Notes under the pieces: model-generated
The model's input: the letters and a program-made list of their open reading frames with translations, nothing else
What the model was told of the DNA's origin: nothing
Databases searched by the model: none
Shown: positions 1 to 12,647 of the stretch, one piece after another
How positions within the stretch are numbered: position 1 is the first letter of the stretch
Layout: each line of letters opens with the position of its first letter
Program-made: the position numbers and the translations under genes
NCBI RefSeq assembly: GCF_964204645.1
Contig: NC_134025.1
Span: forward strand, 20,802,001 to 20,862,000
Direction: 5' to 3'
Length of the DNA stretch: 60,000 nt
Source of the DNA: Tubulanus polymorphus
Lineage: Eukaryota; Nemertea; Palaeonemertea; Tubulaniformes; Tubulanidae

Positions 1-158
1 CGCCAAATTCACTGCCAACTGCAGGTGACCCAAAACAACAGTTTAATATGGCAATGTCTAGTGGGGAACCAGCACACCAGACTTGACTACAGTCGGTTTA
101 AATTCCAAATTCATTTTAAATTTGTAATTAGTTCATTTTCAATCTATTTTTTCTCTAG

Positions 159-368
159 GCTCACAAATCCCAAATATCTATATATCCAAATATGTATCCA
201 AAGCACGAGCCTCACGACGCTGAACACGCACAAAATCCATCTATCAACATAGACAATGATGTAAAAATAATAGAAAATCCCTTTACTGCAGAACTCCCTT
301 TAGAATTTAAAATGATGCCTTTAGATTTTGAAAGTTCTGATTACCAGATGAAAAATGAATTTTTATGA
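159..368 (+). pseudogene. hAT/ZBED-like transposase-derived fragment
   Basis: After an acceptor-like TTCTCTAG ending at 158, an open frame runs from 159 to a TGA at 366-368; the first ATG is at 192 (58 codons). The stretch ENPFTAELPLEF, then MPLDFESSDYQMKNEF, fits the pattern PF-x(n)-P-x(n)-DLQ/E-SD-x-x-K-x-x-F. I associate that pattern with the region before the dimerisation domain of domesticated hAT transposases (ZBED5, EPM2AIP1, GTF2IRD2-like). It stops shortly after that motif, so it is either a truncated copy or the end of a longer gene entering from the left. A donor-like CTGCAG|GTGACC at 24/25 suggests a preceding exon at 1-24. Family assignment is from memory of the motif only. Confidence 0.38.
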
Positions 369-519
369 CTTGCAAAATATTTCGCCACAAAAGCCAAATA
401 GCAGTATACTAATAATAGTGACCCGATGATGGAATTTTTTGGATGGAAAAAATGATCACGAAAAAAGCAAACTGAAACAAAAATAAAGTAGGCAGAAATG
501 GAAAACGGTCTCTTCGTAC

Positions 520-3500
520 CTTCTCCGGAGTCAGACATTTCATGTTGGTCGATCTGATAAGGTGTTGCAGATATTCGGCGAGATCGCTAACGTTAGTGTT
601 TACGGACACTTTGTTCTCCCATTCGAACTCCGCCCACATCTGTCTGAACTCGACGTCCGTACACGACGCGGGAACGATGTAATCCATTATATCTATGTGT
701 ATATCATTGAGCACGACGCAGTTTCTGTCACTAGCTGATCCGCTTACGTCGTATACTGCGAAAATATCATGAATTAACTTTCGTTAACAACAACATATTT
801 CAGGGCTATCGAAATCGGACGCACTCGCTCGACAGTGACGGCATAGGTAAACCAAAAAATATGAGAAAAAGAGTTGATTTCCGCGAACAACAATGGTCGC
901 TAGTCGGTCATTTTGCAGGGATGAGAACGCCGACCTGTAAAATCCGCGGGTTATTTTTCTTGAGTGACATACGCGAACCAGCTGACGGCGAAGCTATTTG
1001 GGGGGGTTTTGAAATAAAATAAGTTTTCCGAGCACTTAGAGTGATCTTGAACCCATGAACGACTATTTTATTTTGGAAGGTAATGGCTAGTTCCAATGTG
1101 GTACATCCTCATTTGATGACATTCAGCATCTCATGCATTACGGGTCGAGCCCTGAATTATTGCAGTAAAAATGCGCCGATGAATGCTCACTAAAAATCAT
1201 CACCAAGTAGTGTATATTATCCGAAGGCGTTCTCCACACACACGCAGCAACAGTAAGTAGACCTATATACGTTACTACTGTTGCTGTGCGTGCGTGTCTG
1301 CAACCGATCGATAAAATACATACACACTCATCGTAGTACAAATGTACATACAAAATCACTGTGTTGCAATGAATATGCATTGAAATGCGATACTTTTATG
1401 TGACGATAAGTAAAACAGGCACTGAACAGGCTTTTACGGTTCACCTGATTACCGATTGCGCCGGACCAATTGAGTGAGATCATCACCCCCCATACTTTTA
1501 CATCATTTTTGGACTATTTGGAAAATTGATATTTTTCAATACTGAAATCCGCGGGAAACCGCGGATCCGCGGGGAATTCTCATCCCTGATTTTGATTCTG
1601 ATCAGGACAGTTTCTAGGCTGCACATGTATTTCCACTTACCGATATTACCAAAGATGATGCCATTTTCTGTTGAGGCCACCTTTACACTAGCTTTAATGT
1701 TACAGAAATCATGAGGTGCCATCACTACAGGCTGCGGTTTCTCAACGAGTTTCAAATCACCTGCAAAAATTGAAAATTTGAAAGTTTTCCTATAATCAGA
1801 CTCGGTAGAGCAGGGTTATAAAACTATGTAAAGTAAACTTTTCCGTACTAAGCGCAGTAAATATTTCATCGAGTTGAGAATCAGGGAAGATTAAGCTTTT
1901 TTGGGAAACATCTGTAGACTCTATTGATTTAGATAGTGGTAATACATAGGGGTCCTAGGACACCATATTAATTGTGAAATGCCAAACAATTCCATAAATT
2001 CAATAGTTAACAAACCTGGGGCCAGTTGCTCAAAAAATGGTTAAAGACAACTGGCGGATATATACCATAGCAACAATGATATTTCAATTGTCACTATGTC
2101 AACTATCCACTGATTAACTGTAACCAACTTTTGAGCAACTGGCCCCTGGTCAACATAAACGGAAACCAATGACATTGACTGTAGGTGACAGTGCCAAGAA
2201 TTTGTTTGCTATAGATGTGTCTATGGTTGACATACATAAACCAAATATTAAGATGATACACCAAAGAGCGTTTTGAAAACCTTGCTGCCAATGGGCCAGA
2301 AACAGTTGAAACAGGGACACTGCACATTGTTTCCAGGGGCAATCCCCAAATACGATCAGGAATAGTTAAGACATAAGAATCATTGACGTTACTGGTTTAC
2401 TGGTAGCAACATCTCTGCGGTAAATTTAACTAACCACACGGGACCATAATCTGCGTTACGCAGCAACTCACATACCTAAAGTAGCTAATTCTAACGTCAG
2501 ATTCTGTAAAGTGTCCGATGTTTGATTGACGATTAGCACATCGAGTACGATATCGTATTGGTTGACATGCACGTACGCTTCGGCGTAAACCGGATCGGAA
2601 AATCCAGTCAATTGCGTAACCTTGTTCAGTTTCGACGACGTAGTGAAATCAGCGTCTTTCTTCGCCGACGTGCCGAGGGCTTGGGACAGCGTCAGCTCGA
2701 ACATGTTTTCTGTAAGACCCATGTCGTTTTTGTTGGCCAATTGCAAGAAGCTAATCGGGTCGTCGGGTTGGATACGGATTTGACGTTTCTCACTGGTTTG
2801 CTGAAAATATAAACGTGATCATTATCTTTCAATGTAATCCTCTAACTTGAAAAGGGCAGAACACGTTATTACGAATCAAACTCTAAATCCAGTAAGACGT
2901 TGTAAAATGTGATATAAAACCCCACACTTAGAATCAAGAGTCCGAGATTTCTACATATTTCAGATGAATCCTAGGGCCTAGGGCTGTGTGAAATGTTACC
3001 AGGATTTTCCGCATTTAATCATGTGAAGTGATAACAACGTAAGCAATTACTGATCACAATCTGGCCTCATCAAAATCAAATTTCATTAACTTTAACACAA
3101 GCTAATGCGTAGATTATGAGCTCCACAGTATAGGGCATCATAAAAAGGGGATCCAAATATTACGATGGACACTTTTCAAATTTTTCACAGATTTTTCAGA
3201 TTATTTGACAATTTTTCGCCCAAAAATCCATTTTCGCAAAAAAAATAGAGAAACAATTTTCGCTAAAATATCGTTGCAGCTGCAGTTACCACCACGCCTT
3301 TGAACATCGGCTTACCTTTGCAGTTTCGCTGTCCTCTTTAGCCTTCGCTGTGATCATGTTCGACAGCGCTTGTCGACAGAAATCGTTGAACACGTGGTTC
3401 ATCATTTCGCTTCGTTCCGACAAAACGCGCAGACATAACGATATGCGATCGACGTCGTCATCGGTGATCGGTTTTTCGGGCAAACCGGATTTGCCGAGGT

Positions 3501-3688
3501 GAAGTATCGTTGACATGATCAACATCGCTTCGGCGGCGAATGCCTGAAAACATACATACGTAGGATTTATACGACATAATCAACCTGTTTGCTCCTCGAT
3601 AATTGTGTACGCCCCGTACCAGATGACGTTAGCTTATTTTAAAACAACACTGAAGTGATTAAAATTTAGAGAATGAAAACATAACAAA

Positions 3689-3723
<35 letters not shown>

Positions 3724-6700
3724 TATATATATATATATATATTTTGATGATGCATGAATGTGGTGACACCTGTACAGCTGTATATGAACTATAATGCAAG
3801 CAGTCTTCTGCTAATCATTTAACACCTATGTACTGCGTACTAGCATGCTGTGGTGTACTAGCCCACTTTTACAGGTCGTATACAGCCAACCGAAATATCG
3901 GTCGCAATGGTATACAATAGGCAAAATTAGTGACCGAAACTTCAGTTGTTATTGGTATTCAACAGGTTAGGGTTATATGCCGTAATGAAGAAGGTAGCAT
4001 GAAGTAGGTACTACTTATTCGTGACGGTAAATTCAATTACATTTTACAAACCACCATTGATAAAAACACTATATCCGTGTTGTGACGATAAATTAACTAG
4101 CTAGTAGTTTATTCGACGTTTCGACTATATTCCTGAAGATGACAAATAGAATATAGTCGAAACTTCGAATAAACTAATTTTCGGACTTTGTCTTTCATCG
4201 TCATTGTGGGATTCTCGTTATTTTTGGCTCCATAAACATCTTCTATTGGGATCAAATATTGGCTAACGGACAGGTGTTCTAAATTCAACTTTCATTGTCA
4301 GACGTTGAAAATTCAACTACTGTCAAAGGATTAATTAGTCTGAGGGCTAGTCAGACCGAGGTTGTTTCATGTTAACCTGCGTTGAGTAGCGACGTAGTGA
4401 GCCACATTTTCTAACATGCAACTGGATCGTAGATCCGGAAAATCCGGAGAATTAGAAATTTTATACTCACATTTTGTCTTTTTGGATTGTCAGTGATGGA
4501 TATGTATTTGAATGCTAACTTTGTCAACGTGGTGGCCAGTGATGCACCAACAAAGAAGTCTCCATCCATCAAGTGCTGTCGCAGGGTTGGTCTGAAATGA
4601 ATCCATCGATCAAATCTCAAATTGTGAATAGTAAACAAATGGGGAAACTCGGACGTGCCATATGTACATTCTACCAAAGCTAAAACCTTCATATCGACCG
4701 ATTTTGACTAAACAACGAACAAATATGTTGTGTTGTATAAAAACAACATACATAATTTGCCCAATATTCTAGCAATACCAGTTACATGTTAGCTTGCCCC
4801 GACAGTTCTTTTTCAAAAGTTAAGTACCCTTCAAAGGTAGGACCCATAATACATAATCATCATCATTCTTGATGTGCTAGTTTATGCCACAGTGCAATCA
4901 TTTAGTAACTGTATTCCCCAATTCCAATCGACAGACCTACAATTTGGGAACACAGACAAGTGCTGAGCAAATAAAGTAACTTATAGATTAAATGCGGTCT
5001 AAGCCACCTTCGAAAAATTTTATCAGTTTCATAGATGCCTTTAAAGTAAGATAGCTCTCACCTTTCCTCGGATTTTTTGGCAGGTGTAACTGTACTGAAG
5101 ACACTTTGTGTAGCATATGTACCATCAGCAGTGACAAGTTTCTTTACACCTGAGGTTTCACTCATCAAGGGATCCTCTGTAAAATCAATGCAAATATCGT
5201 AATTAAAAGGTGGTTGGTGAAAATACGAAATACAGCACAGTCTCCAATAGAGTCTCCAGCAGAATAAACCGCTTGTATCACATTAGAAATCTATTGCTTC
5301 CTATTGAGTGCTGAAAGTTTTACAGGAAATTAATTTTGGCCAATTCGATTGAATTATTCTATTTAGAGTTCCTGAACAGAGCAGAGGTAAACCCAGCGCA
5401 ACTAGGAGCATAGTCTTGCTTAACATTTGGCAATTACACCAGCTCTGACCACACTGAGTAATAGTGAGTCGGATCTGTAGGGATCTAATGTATAAAAGTA
5501 CACTTACCTTCAACAGTTTCTCCCGCTGCTTTCTTCATTTCGTCATCAACAATTGGTATCTGAAACCGAAAAATTATTGAATCATTATCGCGTACTACAA
5601 GAAATAGAAGGCTGCAGCTTAGACTTTCGACATGTACACACCTCCCCAAGAGACTGTCGGATCAATAACATCACATTCTGGATATTTTCCGACGACGAAC
5701 AATATTCACCGAGGATCCACAATCCAGCGCGGAAAATTCTGTCGTGAAATGAGACATGAAAATGACAGGTTAATGAAAATCAAGTAAGTCACAATTAAAT
5801 TAACTTAATTCCTGGGCCCGGTTTCATAGACCGGTATCAAAGTTATCCCTACGGATAACTCCTAAATCAGGGTAACAACCACCATAGTAACAATGAGAAA
5901 CCATGTCCATGGTTATAACTGACAAATTTCAAAATGTTCCCAGGGACTATTTTGCTTCCACATCTTTGAAACCCAGTTCTGAAGAATAACGGATTTACTT
6001 CATATTCAAAGTAACTCCTTAGGTCAGTCGTGACTTACGATGCGCCTTATGAAATCTAAGAAACGTACTTGATTGCTTTTATGGTCGGGAAAACGTCCAA
6101 CAGTTTGCTGATTATCAGAGGTCGAAGGTTCTCGAATCGTTGTATCGCTTCTCGTATGAACACAAGCACATCTGCAGCAGCCAGTTCATTAGTGTCACTC
6201 AAGAACTCAGTCAACTGTAATGAGAGAACGCATATTTTTGTACTGTAAACTCCTAAATGGATAATCGCTTCGGTTCAGTGATTATTGTTTCGAGTTAGGC
6301 GAAAATTCATGTCAGACAATTGAAATTGAATTGATATTTCACTCTTAAAATTGTGTTCAAACTTAGCGACAATTATTTGAACCCGGAGTCTGAAAGGATA
6401 AAAGTAACCGCGTAAGAGTCAACAACTGTAATTCTAATTAGATGACAGCGATGAATACAAAACAGCAAAATATTCTTATCGAATGTCTTAATATACAGGG
6501 TGTCCCATTAATTACTATACATAAAGAACTGCCTGTATCCTTCACATTTCTCAATGAAATGTTTTGATTTTCCACCAAATGATAGAAGGTAAGGGTACTT
6601 TTGGATTATTACCGTGGTTGCTATGGTAATTTGCTTAGTGATTTCGTAGCAACTGATTACATTGTTGTAGTGATTTTTGGTATTTCTGAATTAGAATAAA

Positions 6701-9700
6701 ACACTACTAAACCATGTCTATGTCTCTGGAAGAAAAAACCTACATAGTATGCTGGTGGTATGAGAATAAATCTGTCTCAAAGTTGTTAAGAAGATTCAAA
6801 GTCAAGTTTAACACTAAAACAGCTCCGACCAGAAAAGCAGTGTATGACCTGATAAAGAAATTCGAAGAGAATGGCTCAGTTGAAGACCAAAGAAAGAAGA
6901 ATGGGAAACCTAAACACTCCACCTCAGGCGAATCTATTGAGAAAGTTAGAGTTGCAGTGGACGATAACCCCTATAAATCTGTTAGAAGAATTTCATCAGA
7001 AACAGGAATAAGCAGATCATCAATCCACAGAATTATGGTCAATGAACTGGTTCTCTATCCATACAAAATTCAAATCAGACAGCGAGTGAGAGATAAGGAC
7101 AAGGTGTTAAGTCGTCAGTTTGCGCGATGGATGTCACAAGAACTGCAGGCATCACCGGAATTGCTTCAGAAGATTTGGTTTAGTGATGAAGCCCATTTCT
7201 ATCTCACTGGTCAAGTCAACAGTCAGAACTATAGATATTGGGGTTCTGAGAATCCCCATTTGATTGCTGAGAAGCCGCTTCACGTCACCAAGTGTACTGT
7301 CTGGTGTGCTCTTGGGTCATCCAACATTATTGGGCCATACTTTTTTGAGGAAGAAGGCAGCGTAGTCACTGTGAATGGAGCCCGCTATCGTAACATGTTG
7401 ACACATTACTTCATTCAAAAACTTCGCAGACATCAAGGAGGGAGTCTCAATCAAGTGTGGTTCCAGCAAGATGGGGCGACATGTCACACGGCACGCAAAA
7501 CGATTGATGTTCTACGCAAGCATTTTGGTGACAGAATCATATCGTTGAAGACTACAAACAGCTGGCCCCCATACTCACCTGACCTAAATCCACTGGATTT
7601 TTACTTGTGGGGCTATCTGAAGGAAACCGTGTACCGAAACAAACCAGTAACTATCGATGATTTAAAGAGAAACATCCGCAAAGAGATCCGCACTATCAAC
7701 AGCGATGTACTGGGCAACGTACTGAGAAATTTCAATAATAGACTGAATCATGTGATAAAATCAAAAGGCTCTCACATTGAGCATATTTTGTAAACTAATG
7801 GGATTTTAATAAACTGATTTAATATTACGAAAAGTATTATTGTAGTCCATCTTTCCTGAAGATTTGGCTGATTTATCTCAAGCGGTTTGGAAATGAGAGG
7901 CAGTTCTTTATGTATAGTAATTAATGGGACACCCTGTATAAGACATTTGAGTCCTCTGGACCATTCATATCCTTCCAATGTATCTCAAACTTTACATGAT
8001 CCAAACCCCTGAACCCAGTTCCACAGTTGTGAGTTGGAGTTAACTCTGAGTTAAAATTAGTTCATTTTCAATGAGTTAACTCAGGGTCAAATTTTAACTC
8101 CAAACTGTGGAACTGGACCCAGTGGCCTAGAGATGTGCAACATTTGGTGTAGCATTGACTTCGTGGTGTAGCAGACCTACATTTTCAGATTTCCAATTTG
8201 ACATCAAATTTACAAATTTGCTCTAGGATAGTGATAATCCTTGGTCCACTGAAATTCATCTCCAACTCATAAGCATTCGAAAAACTATAAAGAATATCTA
8301 ATCTATTTAGACATACCAAAGGTATAATAGTAGAAGCCACGTCGGGGAACTTCACGCTGCACTGATGAAGCGTTCTGACTAACAACTGTCTGTACTTGCC
8401 AGTATCGTCCTGTTCGACTGAATCATTAGTTTTCATGATCTCCTTCTTCAATACTAACACCATCTACAGAACGAAATGCATTTTGAAATTATGAACATTC
8501 ATCAGTGAATAGAGCCGAACTTATCAAAACTAATCTTCGTATTGAAGACGTATTGGGATTGTTGAGGACCGTGCACAAATTCCCTCATTTTCCTTCCATT
8601 TATCATTACTATCTAATGCTCTTGGGTGTTTTCTATTTAGGCTTTTTTGGCACAGCGTCCTGTGATCCTTCTGAGCCTGTGCTTGCATTACGTTAAACTT
8701 ATTTTGCATATCATTGGAAAACAAATCATTCTATACACTCTTAGACTGAAATGAGTAGTTTTCTTTTCTTTGTATCTGGATTCATTTTCTGAGTCCAGAA
8801 GTTATAGAAGGCTTACCTCTTCGATGTTCCTAGATGTGACAAGATCAAAAGCCAGGTCAAGAGTTTTCCTGCGAACTTCTAGATCTGGAGCTGACAAAAC
8901 TCGCAAAATGTCCATAACCAATTCCTAATGAAATGAGTTGGTGAATTTACGAAATGTGGAACACAGTCATCTTCCGATTTTGAGACCAATGGCTTTTTGG
9001 CCGAATAATCAGTGTGGTAGATACTTAGAAATCAAGGATTCACAGTATCATACAACTGTTATTATAAGCTTCAAAGCCTACACAACCAATCTAAATTTCA
9101 TTTCAATTTTTTTAATCATACATCAAGATGAATATCACAGTCTCCAAAAATTTCATTGGCTATTATGTCAGTACAGGGAACGTTTTTTGACGGGAATACA
9201 ACATACTGATAAATAGAGATATGTATTACACAAGCTTTCATTTTATTTTCAAAAGAGTTATCGTACCTGCATCACTTTTTCATGACCCGGGTTATCCTTG
9301 AGCGAAATCAGGCGATCCAAGACGATCAACTTGACGTTGTTATCGCTTTCTTTCACGATCAGCTCAATGTAACTACTGGCAGCAGCCTGAAATAATACAG
9401 TAAAAACATAAACAATTTTGCTTATAAAAGCCCACGACTAAAATGAAATTCACTGAAATTCATTGGCAAAATATTTCAATAGGAACCATTATGACCTAGG
9501 GGATCGAATGAGACATTGAAACAAACCTTGACAGCGGTCGGAGCATTCGACAGCGTAACCAGTGTACCAGCTGCTTCGTATCTGACCGCAGGGCTCGATG
9601 AATTCAGTAAGTTGTAGATGCAACGGATAAATCGCGCCCTCTCAGAAGGATTTGCGTGGCAGACCTAATATGTAAAAGAGATTTTTATTTACGGCATTTA

Positions 9701-12352
9701 CGGAATGTATGAGTACATATATCGATTAAACAAAAACATGACATAGTCAATCCTCGATCATTTGGCGGCAACTTCGCACAGGGGCGGAGGGGTGGTCAAT
9801 GGCTTTTTATCGAATAATCAAGGGTTGGGGATAATAACCGATCACTTTTCAATTGACAATGAGCATTTGTAATTGAGAATACAAAGCATTGACAGAAAAC
9901 TAAGGATACCAAATAATTAAGGGGGTTGACGAGGTAAAACTTCGCTATGAATCGCGAAGATGAGTGAAATCTTAATCCAACAATCACAAAGTTGAAAAAC
10001 CCGCAAAATACGTAGAGATACGTAGAGTTTTCGATCAAGCAAATGAAAGGACTGTGATTTATGTTTAAAACCCAATATAAATGTCCTTTGAAAAGCGACA
10101 GAAACAAATTTAGACTCCCCACCAAAATATTTCAATAGCAAACGCACCTTATAAATCAGTTCTACGATCACCAATTGTAAAATGTCGTTGAAAGAATGAA
10201 CTTGATCGATACAGCTACTCAAGTAAGACAAAGCTCGATCCTGTAACGCAATAATTCACATACTTATTAACGATAAAATTACATTTTATGAACTTAGATT
10301 ATTGAGAAAAGATTCGAACGGTACAAACCTGGTCGGCGTGGATTAACATCATGAAAGCGTTTCTCTTACAGGATGCATCCTGCTCTTGTTCGAGAAAGTT
10401 GGCGATCAATTCGGGAGCATCGGGAATCAGGAAATCGTGATTTCTAAAATAAACACATGTAATTTTGTAATGTCAAAATAAAGTCTTGAAATACTACAAT
10501 CACAGTAGAATATACAGGTCATACGGGACTACCAGATGTTTTGGTTGGAGTTCTTAACATAAATGGGAAGAGTTTGATATAGAAATAATGGTTTCATTGA
10601 AAAACCTTCATTTTGATATCTTGAGTATTGTAGATACTTTTTTGTAATCAAATTCTAGTCATCGTAGTCAGTTGGACCTGGGCCTGGAACCAAAGTTGGA
10701 CTAAGCCAACAAACTTAGGCAGGATTCCAGTTTGAATAGTAATTCAGGATTACTAACTCTCTATCACCCTTCTACAGATAATACTAATCTCGAATAGGTA
10801 GAACCTATTCTGGTCAAGAAGTCAGGCTTCAAGTCAAATATCTCATCAACTTTCTGAAGAATCCTGCTGATGGCATCGAAACTCAACCGCAGTACAGAAG
10901 CACGGCCGATTTAGTTCAAATCCCCACAGGGAGGGTTCGAGCGTTCATCTAAATGGTGGCATTATCTCTCTGGAACAACTACGTACCTGTAAATAGTAAA
11001 AATAGCAAGCACAGTATTTCTCCTGACGTAAGCGTGTCGATGCTCTAAACACTGTCTGATTGCTGGCATCAATGGCTCCAATAATTCAGGCTCCTTCAGC
11101 TTACACAAGAACCTCAAAGTCGATCCACGAATGAATTCATTCGGATGTTGTAAATCCTACAATCACAAATATCAATCATCATTGGACAAGCAGCTGCAAA
11201 GCAAAAACTCGATAATTCAAATGGACGTAAAACCCAATGATGTACATAATAGATAATCAGTTTAAAACCCACTATCATACACAATTCAAAAGATTAAAAG
11301 CGAGATTTATTACTAATGAATTAGAAATAAAAGATACAACGTTTTGGACTATCTCTAGAGCCCATTGTCAACGACATTTTTTCTTTTTTATTCTTGAGTA
11401 ATGAATTTTCTTTTAACCTTTCAAATTTCGTATAGGCCTAAGTAGGCTTTAAACTTATTATCTATTCTCCATGTCAGTGTGGCTATACTCTTATCAAATG
11501 GACTTCATTGCTTATTCTTGTGGCTATAAAGGGGAGGGGAGTTAGTTCAGCATACAAGATTACAACATTAGTGTTTTTCCATCATTAAATTTGTTGTTAA
11601 AATAGTTTGGGATACAAAATCAAAACAATTAATTGATTGCACATGTACAATGTTCAAAACTTAGTATTGATTTCTAAACATACATCAAGACAATCCATTT
11701 GAAGTGTTTTTAAAACTTCCCAAAATAACTGGATTTTGTCTACGGAGGACAGACAGACGGATGAATGAAAAGTGGACAGCCAAGAGGGACTTAATTCCCA
11801 GATGGGCTAAGAATTGTAGGTGAAAATACAAACCTTCCTATACGCGTCGCAGACAAGAATCATTTCCTGCATCAGTTTTCCGTCGCCGGTGTATTTAGGA
11901 ACAACTTCCCAGAATATCAGTAGCAGCTTTTTGATTGTGTGATCTTGGACAGGCATCACGAAACGTATGATCGTCATCAGAATGGAGGGCAATTTCTCGC
12001 CGTTCAGAATCAACTGTATCGTTTTCTTCAAGGCTTCCACTTTCATTTTGTTGTCACCTTTTTCTGTACATACAGGTTAGAAAACAGTTTTAATCAGAAT
12101 GCACAAATATGAAACAATAAAATTCCAGCTATTCCGATACAAATGTCACGATGACCGGTTGGTCATAAAGTTAGTAAGTTATAATTGGTTCATTTCCGAT
12201 TAATTTTGCTTCAAAATCCAAACATTTTGCCTCTGATAAGGTATGAGAAACTGGAACCTACCTAAATCTTGTCGAAGCTGCATCTCATTTGGAGGCTCAA
12301 CATCGGTTGGCACGTTGATAAGGGTGTAACACCCTTGCTCGTTATTGGACAT
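520..12352 (-). CDS. COPB1: coatomer subunit beta (beta-COP), 18 exons, 3' partial
   Basis: Beta-COP is an adaptin-like subunit of the F-subcomplex of the COPI coat, which buds vesicles on Golgi membranes for retrograde Golgi-to-ER transport. Exons (transcript order): 12262-12352, 11834-12063, 10987-11156, 10329-10443, 10148-10240, 9527-9664, 9267-9386, 8817-8924, 8317-8463, 6069-6214, 5642-5738, 5508-5559, 5062-5176, 4471-4591, 3316-3543, 2476-2800, 1641-1760, 520-755. All introns are GT-AG and every phase closes, giving 884 codons. Conserved blocks include [14 protein letters not shown] and [20 protein letters not shown] (N-terminal solenoid), [20 protein letters not shown] and [16 protein letters not shown] (appendage), and the end [11 protein letters not shown]. 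Vertebrate beta-COP has about 953 residues, so the last ~70 residues lie left of position 1. The ATG at 12352 sits one base after an AG acceptor (TTTCTAG|A-ATG), so the 5' UTR needs an upstream exon. Confidence 0.97.
2017..2147. repeat. Fold-back repeat, GGCCAGTTGCTC family, copy 1
   Basis: Starts GGGGCCAGTTGCTCAAAA and ends TTTTGAGCAACTGGCCCC, an inverted repeat of about 18 bp with an inner part pairing around TTAACT/GGTTAA. It lies in a COPB1 intron. Related copies are at 27212-27345, 29729-29867 and 30108-30230, and partially at about 50385-50488. No coding content; a MITE-like family. Confidence 0.7.
3690..3742. repeat. (ACATAT)n to (TA)n microsatellite
   Basis: Several ACATAT hexamers run into about 10 TA dinucleotides inside a COPB1 intron. 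Confidence 0.95.
4050..4240. repeat. Dispersed repeat with 14-bp hairpin
   Basis: GTTTCGACTATATT (4118-4131) pairs perfectly with AATATAGTCGAAAC (4150-4163) around an 18-base loop starting CCTGAAGATG. The flanks, ATATCCGTGTTGTGACGATA and ATTGTGGGATTCTCGTTATT, recur in rearranged order at 50180-50240. I read this as a degraded copy of a dispersed element of unknown class. Confidence 0.6.
5817..5980. repeat. Fold-back repeat, GGGCCCGGTTTCATA type
   Basis: Starts GGGCCCGGTTTCATAGAC and ends TTTGAAACCCAGTT, with pairing inner blocks (GGTTATAACT / AGTTATCC). It lies in COPB1 intron 10. A similar layout occurs at about 45530-45815, ending ATATAAAACTGGGCCC. No coding content. Confidence 0.5.
6496..7936 (+). 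mobile_element. Complete Tc1/mariner-superfamily transposon (DD41D-type)
   Basis: The 1441-bp element has perfect 39-bp terminal inverted repeats (6496-6534 and 7898-7936), both starting CAGGGTGTCCCATTAATTAC, and is flanked by the TA duplication typical of the superfamily (6494-6495, 7937-7938). It carries one uninterrupted transposase gene. It lies in COPB1 intron 9 (6215-8316), opposite in orientation to the host gene. Perfect ends plus an open frame suggest recent insertion. No RNA-splicing consequence for COPB1 can be judged from sequence. Confidence 0.96.
6714..7793 (+). CDS. mariner-like transposase, intact
   Basis: A 359-residue DDD transposase catalysing cut-and-paste transposition. 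The N-terminal ~115 residues form two helix-turn-helix-like segments for TIR binding, with a GKPKHS linker resembling GRP-type AT-hooks between them. Catalytic aspartates: WFSDEAHF (first), [10 protein letters not shown] (second), [17 protein letters not shown] (third, the D of NPLD). Counting between the second and third D gives 41 residues, so DD41D rather than the DD34D of classical mariner; I associate this spacing with rosa-type mariners. No frameshift or stop. The start ATG is preceded by AAACC; a second ATG lies two codons later. Confidence 0.95.
   Translation: MSMSLEEKTYIVCWWYENKSVSKLLRRFKVKFNTKTAPTRKAVYDLIKKFEENGSVEDQRKKNGKPKHSTSGESIEKVRVAVDDNPYKSVRRISSETGISRSSIHRIMVNELVLYPYKIQIRQRVRDKDKVLSRQFARWMSQELQASPELLQKIWFSDEAHFYLTGQVNSQNYRYWGSENPHLIAEKPLHVTKCTVWCALGSSNIIGPYFFEEEGSVVTVNGARYRNMLTHYFIQKLRRHQGGSLNQVWFQQDGATCHTARKTIDVLRKHFGDRIISLKTTNSWPPYSPDLNPLDFYLWGYLKETVYRNKPVTIDDLKRNIRKEIRTINSDVLGNVLRNFNNRLNHVIKSKGSHIEHIL
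8017..8124. repeat. Fold-back repeat, CCAGTTCCACAGTT family
   Basis: Arms AACCCAGTTCCACAGTT and AACTGTGGAACTGGACCC enclose mutually pairing GAGTTAACTC-rich sequence. It lies in the same COPB1 intron as the mariner. Shorter or degraded relatives are recognisable near 29980, 35155-35270, 42864, 47420-47505, 48140-48260 and 57685-57800. Confidence 0.7.
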
Positions 12353-12647
12353 TCTAGAAAAATAACATATCGTAAAATGGTTTGAAAAAATTCGGATTCC
12401 ATCAGCTTGAATGAAATTCAAGTTAAAAGGTCAAGTAATAATTGCTAGGATATAAAGAGGAATTATGCGATATCAAAATGGATATTTCGCCAAAACGGCA
12501 TAATTGTAGGCCTAACTGGAAGGCCTATACACTTATGCTATATTTTGACGAGTATCTTCGACTTTCAACGATCCATCAGCATAGTGAAAAACAAATTAAT
12601 AATTGATTTATCAATTCCACAATCACAAAGCCGAAAAATAAAAAAGG

